Positions 38,021-45,984 of a DNA stretch of 64,000 nucleotides are shown one piece after another (within the stretch, counting starts at the first letter, position 1; each line of letters opens with the position of its first letter). The notes beneath the pieces were generated by a model. That model was given only the letters and a program-made list of their open reading frames with translations. It was not told the origin of the DNA and searched no databases. The position numbers and the translations under genes are program-made. Where the stretch lies: positions 1-64,000 of the forward strand of contig JAOEUK010000001.1 of assembly GCA_028382965.1 (NCBI GenBank), in the 5' to 3' direction. The stretch comes from Candidatus Puniceispirillum sp. (lineage in GTDB: Bacteria > Pseudomonadota > Alphaproteobacteria > Puniceispirillales > Puniceispirillaceae).

Positions 38021-38026
38021 TTTCCT
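38005..38026 (+). repeat. Putative attachment site (left copy, in tRNA-Arg 3' end)
   Basis: The 22 nt covering the tRNA T-arm/acceptor end and 6 following bases match 40621-40642 at 20 of 22 positions. Position in a tRNA 3' end is the commonest target for tyrosine integrases. The pair bounds about 2.6 kb. Confidence 0.55.
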
Positions 38027-38127
38027 TAGAGATGCTCTTGGATAACTCATTGATACTCAAGCATACATTTGCAATGTAGCTAATATGGGTAGGTCAAATG
38101 GTATACCAAAACAGTGCCGCTTATCTG

Positions 38128-38182
38128 TCAATAGTTGAATAAAGTTTTGTACAAACCAAAACGTAGTTTATTCAATGGTTGA
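38128..38182. promoter_or_regulatory. Nested inverted repeat upstream of the TPR-methyltransferase gene
   Basis: Arms tcaa/ttga (38128/38179), ttgaataaa/tttattcaa (38135-38143/38167-38175) and gttttg/caaaac (38144-38149/38157-38162) stack into a 19-pair imperfect hairpin, ending 30 nt before the start codon. Could be an operator dyad, a cruciform or an mRNA leader hairpin. Confidence 0.5.
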
Positions 38183-38212
38183 TAAGAAAGCCTTTTCTGT
38201 TAATCATAAAAA

Positions 38213-40357
38213 ATGATGTCGTGTTTATCCGTTGATCAAAAATTGAAAAAAGCCCAATCTTTATCTCGTAAAGGGAAAATAGCTGAGGCCATCGAACAAC
38301 TTCAACAAATTTTAAGTGATTTTCCCAAAAATAACAGAGCTAAAGCCGCCATTGCTAAATTAAATGGGCGTGACGACTCAAAACTGACAGCATTGCCATC
38401 AGATATCACTAAAAGAATTACTTCCATGTACACTAACGGACAATTCATAAAAGCTGCTGAATATGCTGAACAGCTGATAAAAAAGTTTCCGTCCTCTCTT
38501 TTATTATGGAATTTAAGAAGTAGTTCTGAGTTTCGTTTGAATCGATTGGAAAAAGCAGAAGCAGGCTTTAGATTCGTAAATCAGTTAAACCCAAATTATC
38601 CGGACGGATACAATAGTTTAGGGAATGTTTTACGAAGCCTCAGTAGATTTGATGAAGCCATTGAAAATTATAAGAAAACTATTTCATTAAGTCCAAACCA
38701 CTTCCACGCTCTTTATAATCTAGGTTTAACATTTCACAGTATTGGGGACTTTGAGAATGCAATTGAAAATTATCAAAAAACAATAGAGCTAAAACCAGAT
38801 TTTAAAGAGGCTTATTATCGTATTGGGCTTGCCTTCAAAAATGCAAAATTCAAAAACTATAAAGAAGAATTACAACACACGATGGTGAGCTTGCTAGAGA
38901 AAGAAACATTAATTCACCCATCTTCTATCGCTCATGCCGCAGTAACACTCCTAAAACAGAACCCATTAATTCAAAGTACTCTAAAACAAACACCAACTTC
39001 CGAGTGTTTAGAATCAATTATAATAAGTATTAAAACGCTCTCCAAACAACCTCTTTTAATGAAGTTGATGAGCTGTTGTCCAATACCTGACCTTGAATTT
39101 GAGGCAGCTTTGATAAGTATCAGGCGTTCTATTCTGTTCAACATTAATGACCTGTCCAATAATCAAGCCATCGTTCATTTCCAAAATGTTTTAGCCCACC
39201 AGTGTTTTATCAATGAGTATCTATTCATTGAAAAAGAGGAAGAGACTGAGAATATAAAGATACTTGAACGCTCAATTAAAAAAAGTTTTCAAACTGGCTG
39301 TCAGCCATCATCAAATGAAATACTTTGCATAGCTAGTTATAGGCCACTTAATTCCTATGAAATGATTAATCAAACAACTTTCCAAACTGAAAGTCAGACT
39401 GTTATCAAATTACAGGTACTCGATCACGAGGTGGAAAACAGACTTCAGTCCGAAATTCCTACTCTGAAGGAGTTGAGTAACAAAATTTCTTTAAAAGTGC
39501 AGGGCCAATATGAAAAAAATCCTTACCCTAGGTGGGTCATGTTAGGTCTGCCCCTTAAACCAAGTACAATTAAAGAAGTTGTTTCTCAAATAGCGTTAAA
39601 TTTGGACAACAAAGAGATTGAGTCTGTTGTTAAACCTAAAGTTCTTATTGCTGGGTGTGGCACAGGTCAACACTCCATTGGTACAGCATCGCGATTTAAA
39701 AATGCTGATGTCCTTGCAATTGACATAAGCCGGCGAAGTTTAGCGTATGCGAAACGAAAGACGGTGGAGCTTGGCATCGACAATATTAGGTACATGCAGG
39801 CTGATATTTTGAATTTGGAGAAATCTGAAAATAAATTTCATATAATTGAAAGCTCAGGGGTACTCCATCACATGGAAGATCCAATTCTGGGTTTGACTAT
39901 CCTCTCCAGTTGCCTAAATAGGCGAGGCCTCATGAAGATTGGGCTTTACAGCGAGGAAGCAAGGAAGCATATCGTTAAAATTCGTGAAGAAATCAGAGTC
40001 TCGGGTTTAGAGCCAGGAGATAGGCAAATGAAATTATTTAGGGAGCAACTGAAGACTTCAAAAAACCAACACCACAAAATAATTCGGAATACATCTGATT
40101 TTTTTAGCATGAGCGATTTTCGTGATCTTGTATTTCACATTCAAGAGCATCGCTTCACAATACCACAAATAAAACGTCATTTATCCCAGCTTGGTTTATC
40201 GTTTTGTGGATTTGAAGGCACTGAGGTAATATCTAAGTTTAGATCAGTATACCCCTCAAGTGTTGATCTATATGATCTAGATAAATGGCATCGTTTTGAG
40301 CTAAGCAACCCTTGGACTTTTATGGGTATGTATCAGTTTTGGTGTCAAAAAGCGTAA
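38213..40357 (+). CDS. TPR protein fused to a class I SAM methyltransferase
   Basis: 714 residues. The N-terminus holds TPR units (about 5-190) with clear copies such as YNSLGNVLRSLSRFDEAIEN and YNLGLTFHSIGDFENAIEN. A middle region of about 250 residues has no recognised domain. The C-terminus has a Rossmann methyltransferase: motif I VLIAGCGTGQHSIG (about 477), acidic post-I residue in VLAIDISRRSLAYAK, and ESSGVLHHMEDP. Related TPR-methyltransferases occur in marine bacteria with unknown substrates; protein or glycan methylation are possibilities. It is AT-richer than neighbouring housekeeping genes and is bracketed by att-like repeats, so it looks acquired. Confidence 0.85.
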   Translation: MMSCLSVDQKLKKAQSLSRKGKIAEAIEQLQQILSDFPKNNRAKAAIAKLNGRDDSKLTALPSDITKRITSMYTNGQFIKAAEYAEQLIKKFPSSLLLWNLRSSSEFRLNRLEKAEAGFRFVNQLNPNYPDGYNSLGNVLRSLSRFDEAIENYKKTISLSPNHFHALYNLGLTFHSIGDFENAIENYQKTIELKPDFKEAYYRIGLAFKNAKFKNYKEELQHTMVSLLEKETLIHPSSIAHAAVTLLKQNPLIQSTLKQTPTSECLESIIISIKTLSKQPLLMKLMSCCPIPDLEFEAALISIRRSILFNINDLSNNQAIVHFQNVLAHQCFINEYLFIEKEEETENIKILERSIKKSFQTGCQPSSNEILCIASYRPLNSYEMINQTTFQTESQTVIKLQVLDHEVENRLQSEIPTLKELSNKISLKVQGQYEKNPYPRWVMLGLPLKPSTIKEVVSQIALNLDNKEIESVVKPKVLIAGCGTGQHSIGTASRFKNADVLAIDISRRSLAYAKRKTVELGIDNIRYMQADILNLEKSENKFHIIESSGVLHHMEDPILGLTILSSCLNRRGLMKIGLYSEEARKHIVKIREEIRVSGLEPGDRQMKLFREQLKTSKNQHHKIIRNTSDFFSMSDFRDLVFHIQEHRFTIPQIKRHLSQLGLSFCGFEGTEVISKFRSVYPSSVDLYDLDKWHRFELSNPWTFMGMYQFWCQKA

Positions 40358-40455
40358 CCACAGATTTTTGATCTATGCTTTGATATTTTCTCCGTCTGAA
40401 AAATGCTTTCCAATTGTGCCCCAGACACACCAGAGACTCTCTAGAGACCTATAGC

Positions 40456-40528
40456 AGTTCCTTAAGTACCCCTGAGTATCAGGGTGCTCAGAGAGTTCTT
40501 TAAGAGTTGTGTACATACTCGTGTACAT
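40456..40528 (+). repeat. Two pairs of short direct repeats beside the att-like site
   Basis: AGTTCYTTAAG at 40456-40466 and 40494-40504 (38 nt apart), and GTGTACAT at 40509-40516 and 40521-40528 (12 nt apart, about one helical turn). Such spaced direct repeats are usual integrase or excisionase arm sites. Confidence 0.45.
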
Positions 40529-40620
40529 TATGTGCGTGTTGACAGTGACTCACAGTATCCTAAAGTGAATGTATTGCTTATTTAGCAGTGAGATTGGTGC
40601 AGTATTGAAGCGTAGAACTG

Positions 40621-40642
40621 CTCCCCGGGGGCGCCATTTCCT
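40621..40642 (+). repeat. Putative attachment site (right copy, tRNA-Arg 3' end remnant)
   Basis: 22 nt matching the end of tRNA-Arg(TCG) plus its flank at 20/22, in the same orientation. The rest of a tRNA is not present upstream (no T-arm ttcgaat), so it is a fragment, as left by integration at a tRNA gene. Confidence 0.55.
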
Positions 40643-40771
40643 CAAAAAGGGTTGCCAATTTTTATGATCAATGTCTAAGTTCTCCTGTGAAGAAAATCTA
40701 TAGCCCTAATGGCTTAGCTATTAACTTTTTGATGTTGGACAATTTAGGCAGCATAAATATGGTGTTGAATC

Positions 40772-40969
40772 ATGAGTCAAATAATCCGAAATTCGTTGTT
40801 AGCGATCAATTACGGCATTGCGGTTGTGACCTGCTTAATTTTGATAATGTCGCAAAAATTATCAGTCACAGATAAGGCAATATTTGGGTTTAGTGTAATT
40901 GGTGTTGGCATGGTTCTTCGCAAAATTATAAGTTGGATATTACCAGAAAATGAACCACATACTAAATAA
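40772..40969 (+). CDS. Small membrane protein of unknown function
   Basis: 65 residues with two hydrophobic segments (about 8-27 and 36-54) separated by SQKLSVTDK, and a polar C-terminus. Start ATG 40772 has only a weak RBS. No family recognised. It lies just outside the att-like site. Confidence 0.5.
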   Translation: MSQIIRNSLLAINYGIAVVTCLILIMSQKLSVTDKAIFGFSVIGVGMVLRKIISWILPENEPHTK

Positions 40970-41351
40970 ATGCTGTTACTGTAATCATTAGGTTTTATGG
41001 CAGGACTTACAGCTTTTAATTGTTTTATTATAAAGTCATCGCTATAGCTGATGAGGCAGTTTCAACCCAAGATTTGGCTGCTATTTCACTTAAAGTTTAA
41101 ATAACACGTAAGCGATTATTCTTGTAACCCTCATAATTGCGGCAGAATTAGTATTCATGCTGAGTATTGAGACATCATTCAATTTTTAATAAGGTGGTTT
41201 CATTTATGATCAGGGTCAGATGTCTTGATTAATTCATAATCCATGGATGGCAATTGCTAATTGATTCAAACAAAAAATAAAGTCAAAGAGATCGTCTCAA
41301 AATTAATTGATCAATACAAGCCACAATAACTGAGCAGGAAAGTTCAAATGA
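40970..41351. other. Intergenic stretch without a supported gene
   Basis: AT-rich, many stops in all frames, no repeats or terminator noted. It ends with AGGAA, which serves the next gene. Confidence 0.4.
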
Positions 41352-41798
41352 ATGACTGAGGCCAGTGCGTTTCTTGGCATTTTCCTATCTGCATTCCTTG
41401 CTGCCACACTATTGCCAGCACAGTCTGAAATTGGCCTGGGATATTTGATCCTTTACACAGACCATTCATTGGGTCTTTTGATTGTATTCGCTAGTCTTGG
41501 GAACACCCTTGGCGCAGTCGTAAATTGGCTCATAGGATGTGGGCTTGCTAAATCTGTCACAAAGTTAGAAAAAATTCAGGTTTCACCGAGCTACCAAAAA
41601 ATCTCAGGCTTGTATCAAAAATTTGGCCAATGGACTCTTTTATTAAGCTGGCTACCTATTGTTGGCGATCCCATTACTGTAATTGCAGGTATATTTAAAA
41701 TACCTTTTAAAAGATTTTTACTATTTGTGGCGTTAGCAAAAACATCGCGATATCTAGTAGTTGCCTTTCTTGCAGAAAATTTTTCTTTTGTCTCATAG
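41352..41798 (+). CDS. YqaA-family (DedA/SNARE-associated) membrane protein
   Basis: 148 residues with four hydrophobic segments. Signature features are FLSAFLAATLLPAQSE at the N-terminus, NTLGAVVNWLIGCGL, and WLPIVGDPITVIAGIFK with the conserved Pro/Gly-Asp. Members of this superfamily are linked to membrane lipid or envelope homeostasis. AGGAA is 11 nt upstream. Confidence 0.85.
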   Translation: MTEASAFLGIFLSAFLAATLLPAQSEIGLGYLILYTDHSLGLLIVFASLGNTLGAVVNWLIGCGLAKSVTKLEKIQVSPSYQKISGLYQKFGQWTLLLSWLPIVGDPITVIAGIFKIPFKRFLLFVALAKTSRYLVVAFLAENFSFVS

Positions 41799-41897
41799 CC
41801 CAAGGTTGTTAACATAATGAAGAATAATTTTTAACAATATAAAAGAGTTCATCTTCCTAAAAATTTGATCCAGTAAGTCTATAAAAAGGAATTTAGC

Positions 41898-42527
41898 ATG
41901 ATTGACTTTTACACTTGGACAACGCCCAATGGCCGCAAAGTATCTATCCTTCTTGAAGAACTCGGCCTTGATTATGAAGTTCACGCGATTAATATCAATC
42001 AAGGGGAACAAAAAAAACCTGAGTTCCTTAAAATTAGCCCCAATAATAAAATTCCCGCAATAGTTGAACGAGACACAGGACTATCTTTGATGGAGTCAGG
42101 TGCCATTCTCGTTTATCTAGCAGAAAAATATGGAAAATTTTTACCAACAGGTCAAGCTGGGCGTGCTCGGGTAATGGAATGGTTAATGTGGCAGATGGGC
42201 GGCTTTGGACCAATGCTTGGCCAAACCCATCATTTTTTACATTTTAATTCAGGACAATCAAAATATGCTGAAATCCGTTTTAGCGAAGAAACAAAAAGGC
42301 TTTACAGCATTTTAAACAACCGTTTGGAAGGGCGCGACTATATCTGTGATAACTATACAATTGCTGATATGTCATGTTGGCCATGGGTTGCACGCTATGA
42401 ATGGCAAAGGATCGACTTGGCTGATTATCCAAACGTGCGAACTTGGTACAAACGGTTATTAGACCGTAGCGCTGTTCAAAACGGTTATCATATACCGAGA
42501 AATATGGGGGAAATACCGCAAGGTTAA
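41898..42527 (+). CDS. Nu-class glutathione S-transferase (YfcG/YghU-like)
   Basis: 209 residues. The N-terminal thioredoxin fold starts MIDFYTWTTPNGRKVSILLE, with Thr9 and Asn11 at the positions that contact glutathione in YfcG. The NNKIPAI cis-Pro motif and ESGAILVYLAEKYG follow; the C-terminal helical domain includes YTIADMSCWPW. This class acts mainly as a disulfide-bond oxidoreductase. AAAAGGA lies 8-9 nt upstream. Confidence 0.92.
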   Translation: MIDFYTWTTPNGRKVSILLEELGLDYEVHAININQGEQKKPEFLKISPNNKIPAIVERDTGLSLMESGAILVYLAEKYGKFLPTGQAGRARVMEWLMWQMGGFGPMLGQTHHFLHFNSGQSKYAEIRFSEETKRLYSILNNRLEGRDYICDNYTIADMSCWPWVARYEWQRIDLADYPNVRTWYKRLLDRSAVQNGYHIPRNMGEIPQG

Positions 42528-42577
42528 TGCACCTTATATTTTTGCTGCTGTATTTAATTCTGGCATAAAAATTGCGA

Positions 42578-42705
42578 GGTTCTCATCAAGGTCAAACCAC
42601 TAGTTAGATTAGAACTTCCGTATAGGGGTTTTAAAGCTAATTAGGATGAGTCTGGCCTCCGATGAGAACCCTCATTAGCCTTAACGACTAATGAGGGTTT
42701 TTTTT
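42578..42705 (+). ncRNA. Candidate structured RNA ending in an intrinsic terminator
   Basis: A long rod is predicted: outer stem 42578-42587/42661-42670 (10 bp, ggttctcatc with gatgagaacc), an inner stem 42600-42607/42637-42644 (8 bp with one G-U), and an apical G-U-rich hairpin. The 3' arm of the outer stem shares its last four bases with the terminator stem that follows, so the two folds compete. No plus-strand gene begins until 43139, so this may be a small RNA or the GST mRNA 3' end. No known RNA family recognised. Confidence 0.45.
42667..42705 (+). terminator. Intrinsic terminator after the GST gene
   Basis: Perfect 12-bp stem aaccctcattag/ctaatgagggtt (42667-42678/42688-42699) with a 9-nt loop and an eight-T run from 42698. 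A textbook Rho-independent terminator. Confidence 0.9.
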
Positions 42706-42731
42706 AATCTTTATTCCATAAAATTCTATTT

Positions 42732-42896
42732 TTACTTGCCTGAAGGGCCTAAAAACTTATCTTTTGCAAGACGCTTATCATAGTTTTTTTTCATGTAGCT
42801 AAAAATATGGAATGCCAACATCGTCATCAAAAAGTATGAGGCAAATTGATCAACAAGATGTTCTGTCAACGGCTGTTCAGAGTTTTCATCATGCAT
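42732..42896 (-). CDS. Small single-pass membrane protein
   Basis: 54 residues from ATG 42896, which has AGGA 7 nt upstream (the frame continues to 42926). An acidic N-terminus (MHDENSEQPL), one hydrophobic segment (FASYFLMTMLAFHIFSYM) and a basic C-terminus. Family not recognised. It stands alone on the minus strand. Confidence 0.55.
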   Translation of the reverse strand: MHDENSEQPLTEHLVDQFASYFLMTMLAFHIFSYMKKNYDKRLAKDKFLGPSGK

Positions 42897-43138
42897 ATTT
42901 AATCCTGTCAAACTCTTGTAAAACATTACAAATCCAATCTACCTGAACTGCGATATTCATTACCATAAAAACCTTCGCTCTAAATGGCATAAATCCAGCT
43001 TTTTATCACAGCGGCACACGGTCAGCAAAAATGTAGCTTGCAAGTCGTTAACAGACAGCCCAATATTTTGATGTTACGATTTTTTTTTATATTTTTGCCA
43101 ACTAATTTTAATTTTAGCCGCGCAACAGGAAACGATAG

Positions 43139-44353
43139 ATGATTGATAGTCTAACCCGCCCCTTCCGCGCTAAGGCAGTGGATGATATTTATATCAATAT
43201 TAGCCATTTCCTTGATCATTTTATCATGCTTATTTTTGCAAAAGCCGCTTATGATGCTGGCCAGAATTTTGGCTTCAGGTATGATGAAATTATCGTTTAT
43301 GGAGCGGCTGGCTTTGTTCTTTTTGGCGGAATGGCACCCGTTGCAGCGCAACTCGCTGACCGTTTTTCACGCTCTCTTCTGATGGTTATCTTCCATTTTG
43401 GCATTGGTTTTAGCGCCATTTTGGCTGGATTATCACAAAGCATACTTCAACTTACCATCGCCATTGGTGGGATTGGAATTTTTGCAGCCATCTATCACCC
43501 CGTTGGCATTGCCATGCTGCTCAAAAGCAACAAAGTAATAGGCTTTCGGCTGGGAATAAACGGAGTTTTTGGAAACATGGGCGTTGCCGCCGCTCCACTG
43601 ATTACCGGGATACTGCTAACAGTTAGTGACTGGCGGCTTTGTTTTATTATTCCAGGCCTGTTTTGCCTTGCCTATGGTATAGCTTTTGCCAAGGCATTGA
43701 AGGATGATGAGGGTATCACGAACAAAGCCCATGTTAACGCTACTCAATCCTTTGCTCCCAACTGGAAAAGAGCGTTGGCTGCGTTGGCCCTTTCAACGGC
43801 TAGTGGCGGTTTTATTTTTGGGGCGGTGACATTTGTTGTGCCCCGCTATTTTGAAGTTTCGATGACCAACCTATCAACTTCGATTGCCATCACAGGCCTC
43901 CTTGCATCTTTAGTTTATGCGGTTGCATCATTTTCACAGATTGCCATCGGATGGTTAATTGATCGCTATTCACCAAAAAATGTGCTGCTTACCATGGCAG
44001 TTGGGCAAGTGATATTTATCTATCTTGCTGCACAGTTTAATGATTTAGCTCTCTTTGTTGCCATGCTTCTTGCGATGTGCTTTGTATTTGGACAAATCCC
44101 TATCACCGATACAATTCTGGCGCGTTATGTGCCTGATGCATGGCGTGCTAAAGTATTTAGTGTGAAGTTCATGCTAAATCTATCAATTGGGGCCAGTGTC
44201 CTTCCGGTTTGTGGTCTTATTCTGCAAAACGGTTACACGATGGCTACCCTTTTCACTCTTATGAGCGTAATAGCCATTCTTATTGTTGTTGCTGCCATTA
44301 TTTTGCCACAGCAAAAAAGCGACCAACGTCTTGATCATGCTCCAACTGAATAA
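43139..44353 (+). CDS. Major facilitator superfamily transporter
   Basis: 404 residues, 12 predicted membrane helices. The loop 2-3 motif is degenerate (LADRFSRSLLM), and GWLIDRYSPKNVL gives the symmetric motif in the second half. No substrate signature. Convergent with the acyl-CoA ligase, 13 bp away. Confidence 0.88.
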   Translation: MIDSLTRPFRAKAVDDIYINISHFLDHFIMLIFAKAAYDAGQNFGFRYDEIIVYGAAGFVLFGGMAPVAAQLADRFSRSLLMVIFHFGIGFSAILAGLSQSILQLTIAIGGIGIFAAIYHPVGIAMLLKSNKVIGFRLGINGVFGNMGVAAAPLITGILLTVSDWRLCFIIPGLFCLAYGIAFAKALKDDEGITNKAHVNATQSFAPNWKRALAALALSTASGGFIFGAVTFVVPRYFEVSMTNLSTSIAITGLLASLVYAVASFSQIAIGWLIDRYSPKNVLLTMAVGQVIFIYLAAQFNDLALFVAMLLAMCFVFGQIPITDTILARYVPDAWRAKVFSVKFMLNLSIGASVLPVCGLILQNGYTMATLFTLMSVIAILIVVAAIILPQQKSDQRLDHAPTE

Positions 44354-44366
44354 GTATATATGGCAC

Positions 44367-45905
44367 CTAGCTGTTGGAAAATTTTACCTTTGCTTCACGG
44401 CGGAGTATTTTGCCAACTGGGCTACGGGGCAGCTTGTTAGTAATATGAATCCGCTTTGGAGCTTTTACCGAATCAAGCCGTGATTTAACGAAAGCAATCA
44501 ATGCCACCTCGTCAGTATTTGCCTGTTTTACGAGCTCAACAGCCGCGTGAACAGTTTCACCCCATTTATCATCAGGCAAACCAAAGACAACGCATTCAAT
44601 GACATCAGGGTGCTGACCAAGAACCACCTCAACATCATTTGGATAGACATTAAAACCGCCAGTGATGACTACATCACGTATCCGATCCTTAACAAAAACA
44701 AAACCGCGATCATCAATATAACCAATATCACCAGTATGTAACCAGCCATCAATAATAGTTTCAGCGGTTTTATCCGGCATCTCGAAATAGCCCTTCATAA
44801 CCAGATCACCTGCAAGCACGATTTCGCCATCCTGGCCGGCAGGTAGTAAATTACCAGCCATATCCATAATGCCTATTTTTGTCATGCACGTTACGCGACC
44901 TGTCGATGCATAATTTTTTGGATCCTGCCAATCATCAGCGCGCATACAAATGGCTATTTGAGGCACTTCAGTTTGACCAAAACAAGTTTCCATTGAATTG
45001 TTGAAAATGGGCATAGCCAGAGCTACAACGTCCGGTCTGATTGTAGCACCACCAATGATGAAATGACGCAGTGATGATAAATCCGCAACCCCAATTTGGT
45101 CTTCTTCAAGCATCATATAGCAAACGGTTGGTGGCACAAAAATTGCTGTTGCTCTCATACTTTCGATAGCGTCTAAGATAGTCGAAGGACTTGGTTGACC
45201 CATAAACAACTGCGTCCCACCAACAGCAAAGATAGGTAGAATCATCGTATTCGCGCCATGCGTCATTGGAGCTGCCAGCAAATGCCTATCATCACAATCG
45301 AAACCAAATGCTGATAACATTGATGCTATGCAACTGTTGAATACTCGGTAGGTTTGCATCACGCCTTTGGGCGTCCCCGATGAACCACCTGTAAATTTGA
45401 TCGCCTGTAAATCGTCTGCATTGACAGGTTGGCGTAGTGGTATAGACCCTGCATAGTCCTTAATCAGAGTTGCCATATTGCTGTTAGAACGACCGGCTGT
45501 CTTCCCATCTTTACCGGCAAGAAGATGCGCTGATACCAGCCCAAATTTTTTATCACAATCCGCATCAAAAATGATGATGCTTGGTTCTGTCAAATCTATG
45601 ATTCGGTCAAGCTCACTACGCCCGTTACGTGGGTTCAACGGCACCCAGACCTTGCCTGCCGCATAAGTTGCAAGCCAGCCAAGAAGATGTTCAAAGCTGT
45701 TATAGGCACAGATACCAACACGGCTTTGTGGTTCTGGGTCGACTGCTTGAATTGCGGCAGCAAGGGCGTTTACCTGATTGGCAAGATCATAATAGCTGAT
45801 TTTACGCTCTTCATTTTCAGTGCTAATCTCTACTGCGGTCCGCTCAGGCCAGCATGCTGCCGCCCGAAAAAAATTATCGATAGGCAACATTGTCTGTGGC
45901 ATCAC
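44367..45905 (-). CDS. AMP-forming acyl-CoA ligase
   Basis: 512 residues of the ANL superfamily. Motif A3 FTGGSSGTPKGVMQTYR, A5 GQTEVPQIAI, A7/A8 YIDDRGFVFVKDRIRDVVIT and the C-terminal catalytic Lys in RSPVGKILRREAK are all present. It activates a carboxylic acid to its CoA thioester. The substrate is not clear; it looks like medium-chain or aromatic-acid ligases rather than acetyl-CoA synthetase. A TauE-type permease gene lies upstream on the same strand. Confidence 0.88.
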   Translation of the reverse strand: MMPQTMLPIDNFFRAAACWPERTAVEISTENEERKISYYDLANQVNALAAAIQAVDPEPQSRVGICAYNSFEHLLGWLATYAAGKVWVPLNPRNGRSELDRIIDLTEPSIIIFDADCDKKFGLVSAHLLAGKDGKTAGRSNSNMATLIKDYAGSIPLRQPVNADDLQAIKFTGGSSGTPKGVMQTYRVFNSCIASMLSAFGFDCDDRHLLAAPMTHGANTMILPIFAVGGTQLFMGQPSPSTILDAIESMRATAIFVPPTVCYMMLEEDQIGVADLSSLRHFIIGGATIRPDVVALAMPIFNNSMETCFGQTEVPQIAICMRADDWQDPKNYASTGRVTCMTKIGIMDMAGNLLPAGQDGEIVLAGDLVMKGYFEMPDKTAETIIDGWLHTGDIGYIDDRGFVFVKDRIRDVVITGGFNVYPNDVEVVLGQHPDVIECVVFGLPDDKWGETVHAAVELVKQANTDEVALIAFVKSRLDSVKAPKRIHITNKLPRSPVGKILRREAKVKFSNS

Positions 45906-45984
45906 AAATATCCTTAATTAAGAGAGTTTATTATCTCAAGCAGTATGAACAAAAATTCCTAATCAAAAAGCTTACACAAAGCCG

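Larger units (their letters stand above)
40358..40771. other. Noncoding segment with clustered repeats and a tRNA-end copy
   Basis: No gene. It holds a small hairpin (ccctga-gta-tcaggg, about 40470-40483), paired short direct repeats at 40456-40504 and 40509-40528, and the att-like sequence at 40621-40642. The arrangement resembles the arm region of an integrated element. Confidence 0.5.

Noticed and set aside
40621-40642. A third complete tRNA gene
   Set aside because: Only the acceptor-like end is present; no T-arm ttcgaat, anticodon arm or D arm upstream.
40687-40875. 62-residue ORF overlapping the small membrane protein
   Set aside because: Out of frame with the more plausible two-helix protein at 40772, and no RBS.
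42578-42705. 6S RNA or a known riboswitch
   Set aside because: Lacks the large central bubble of 6S RNA and any aptamer core I recognise; no gene lies downstream on that strand for a riboswitch to control.
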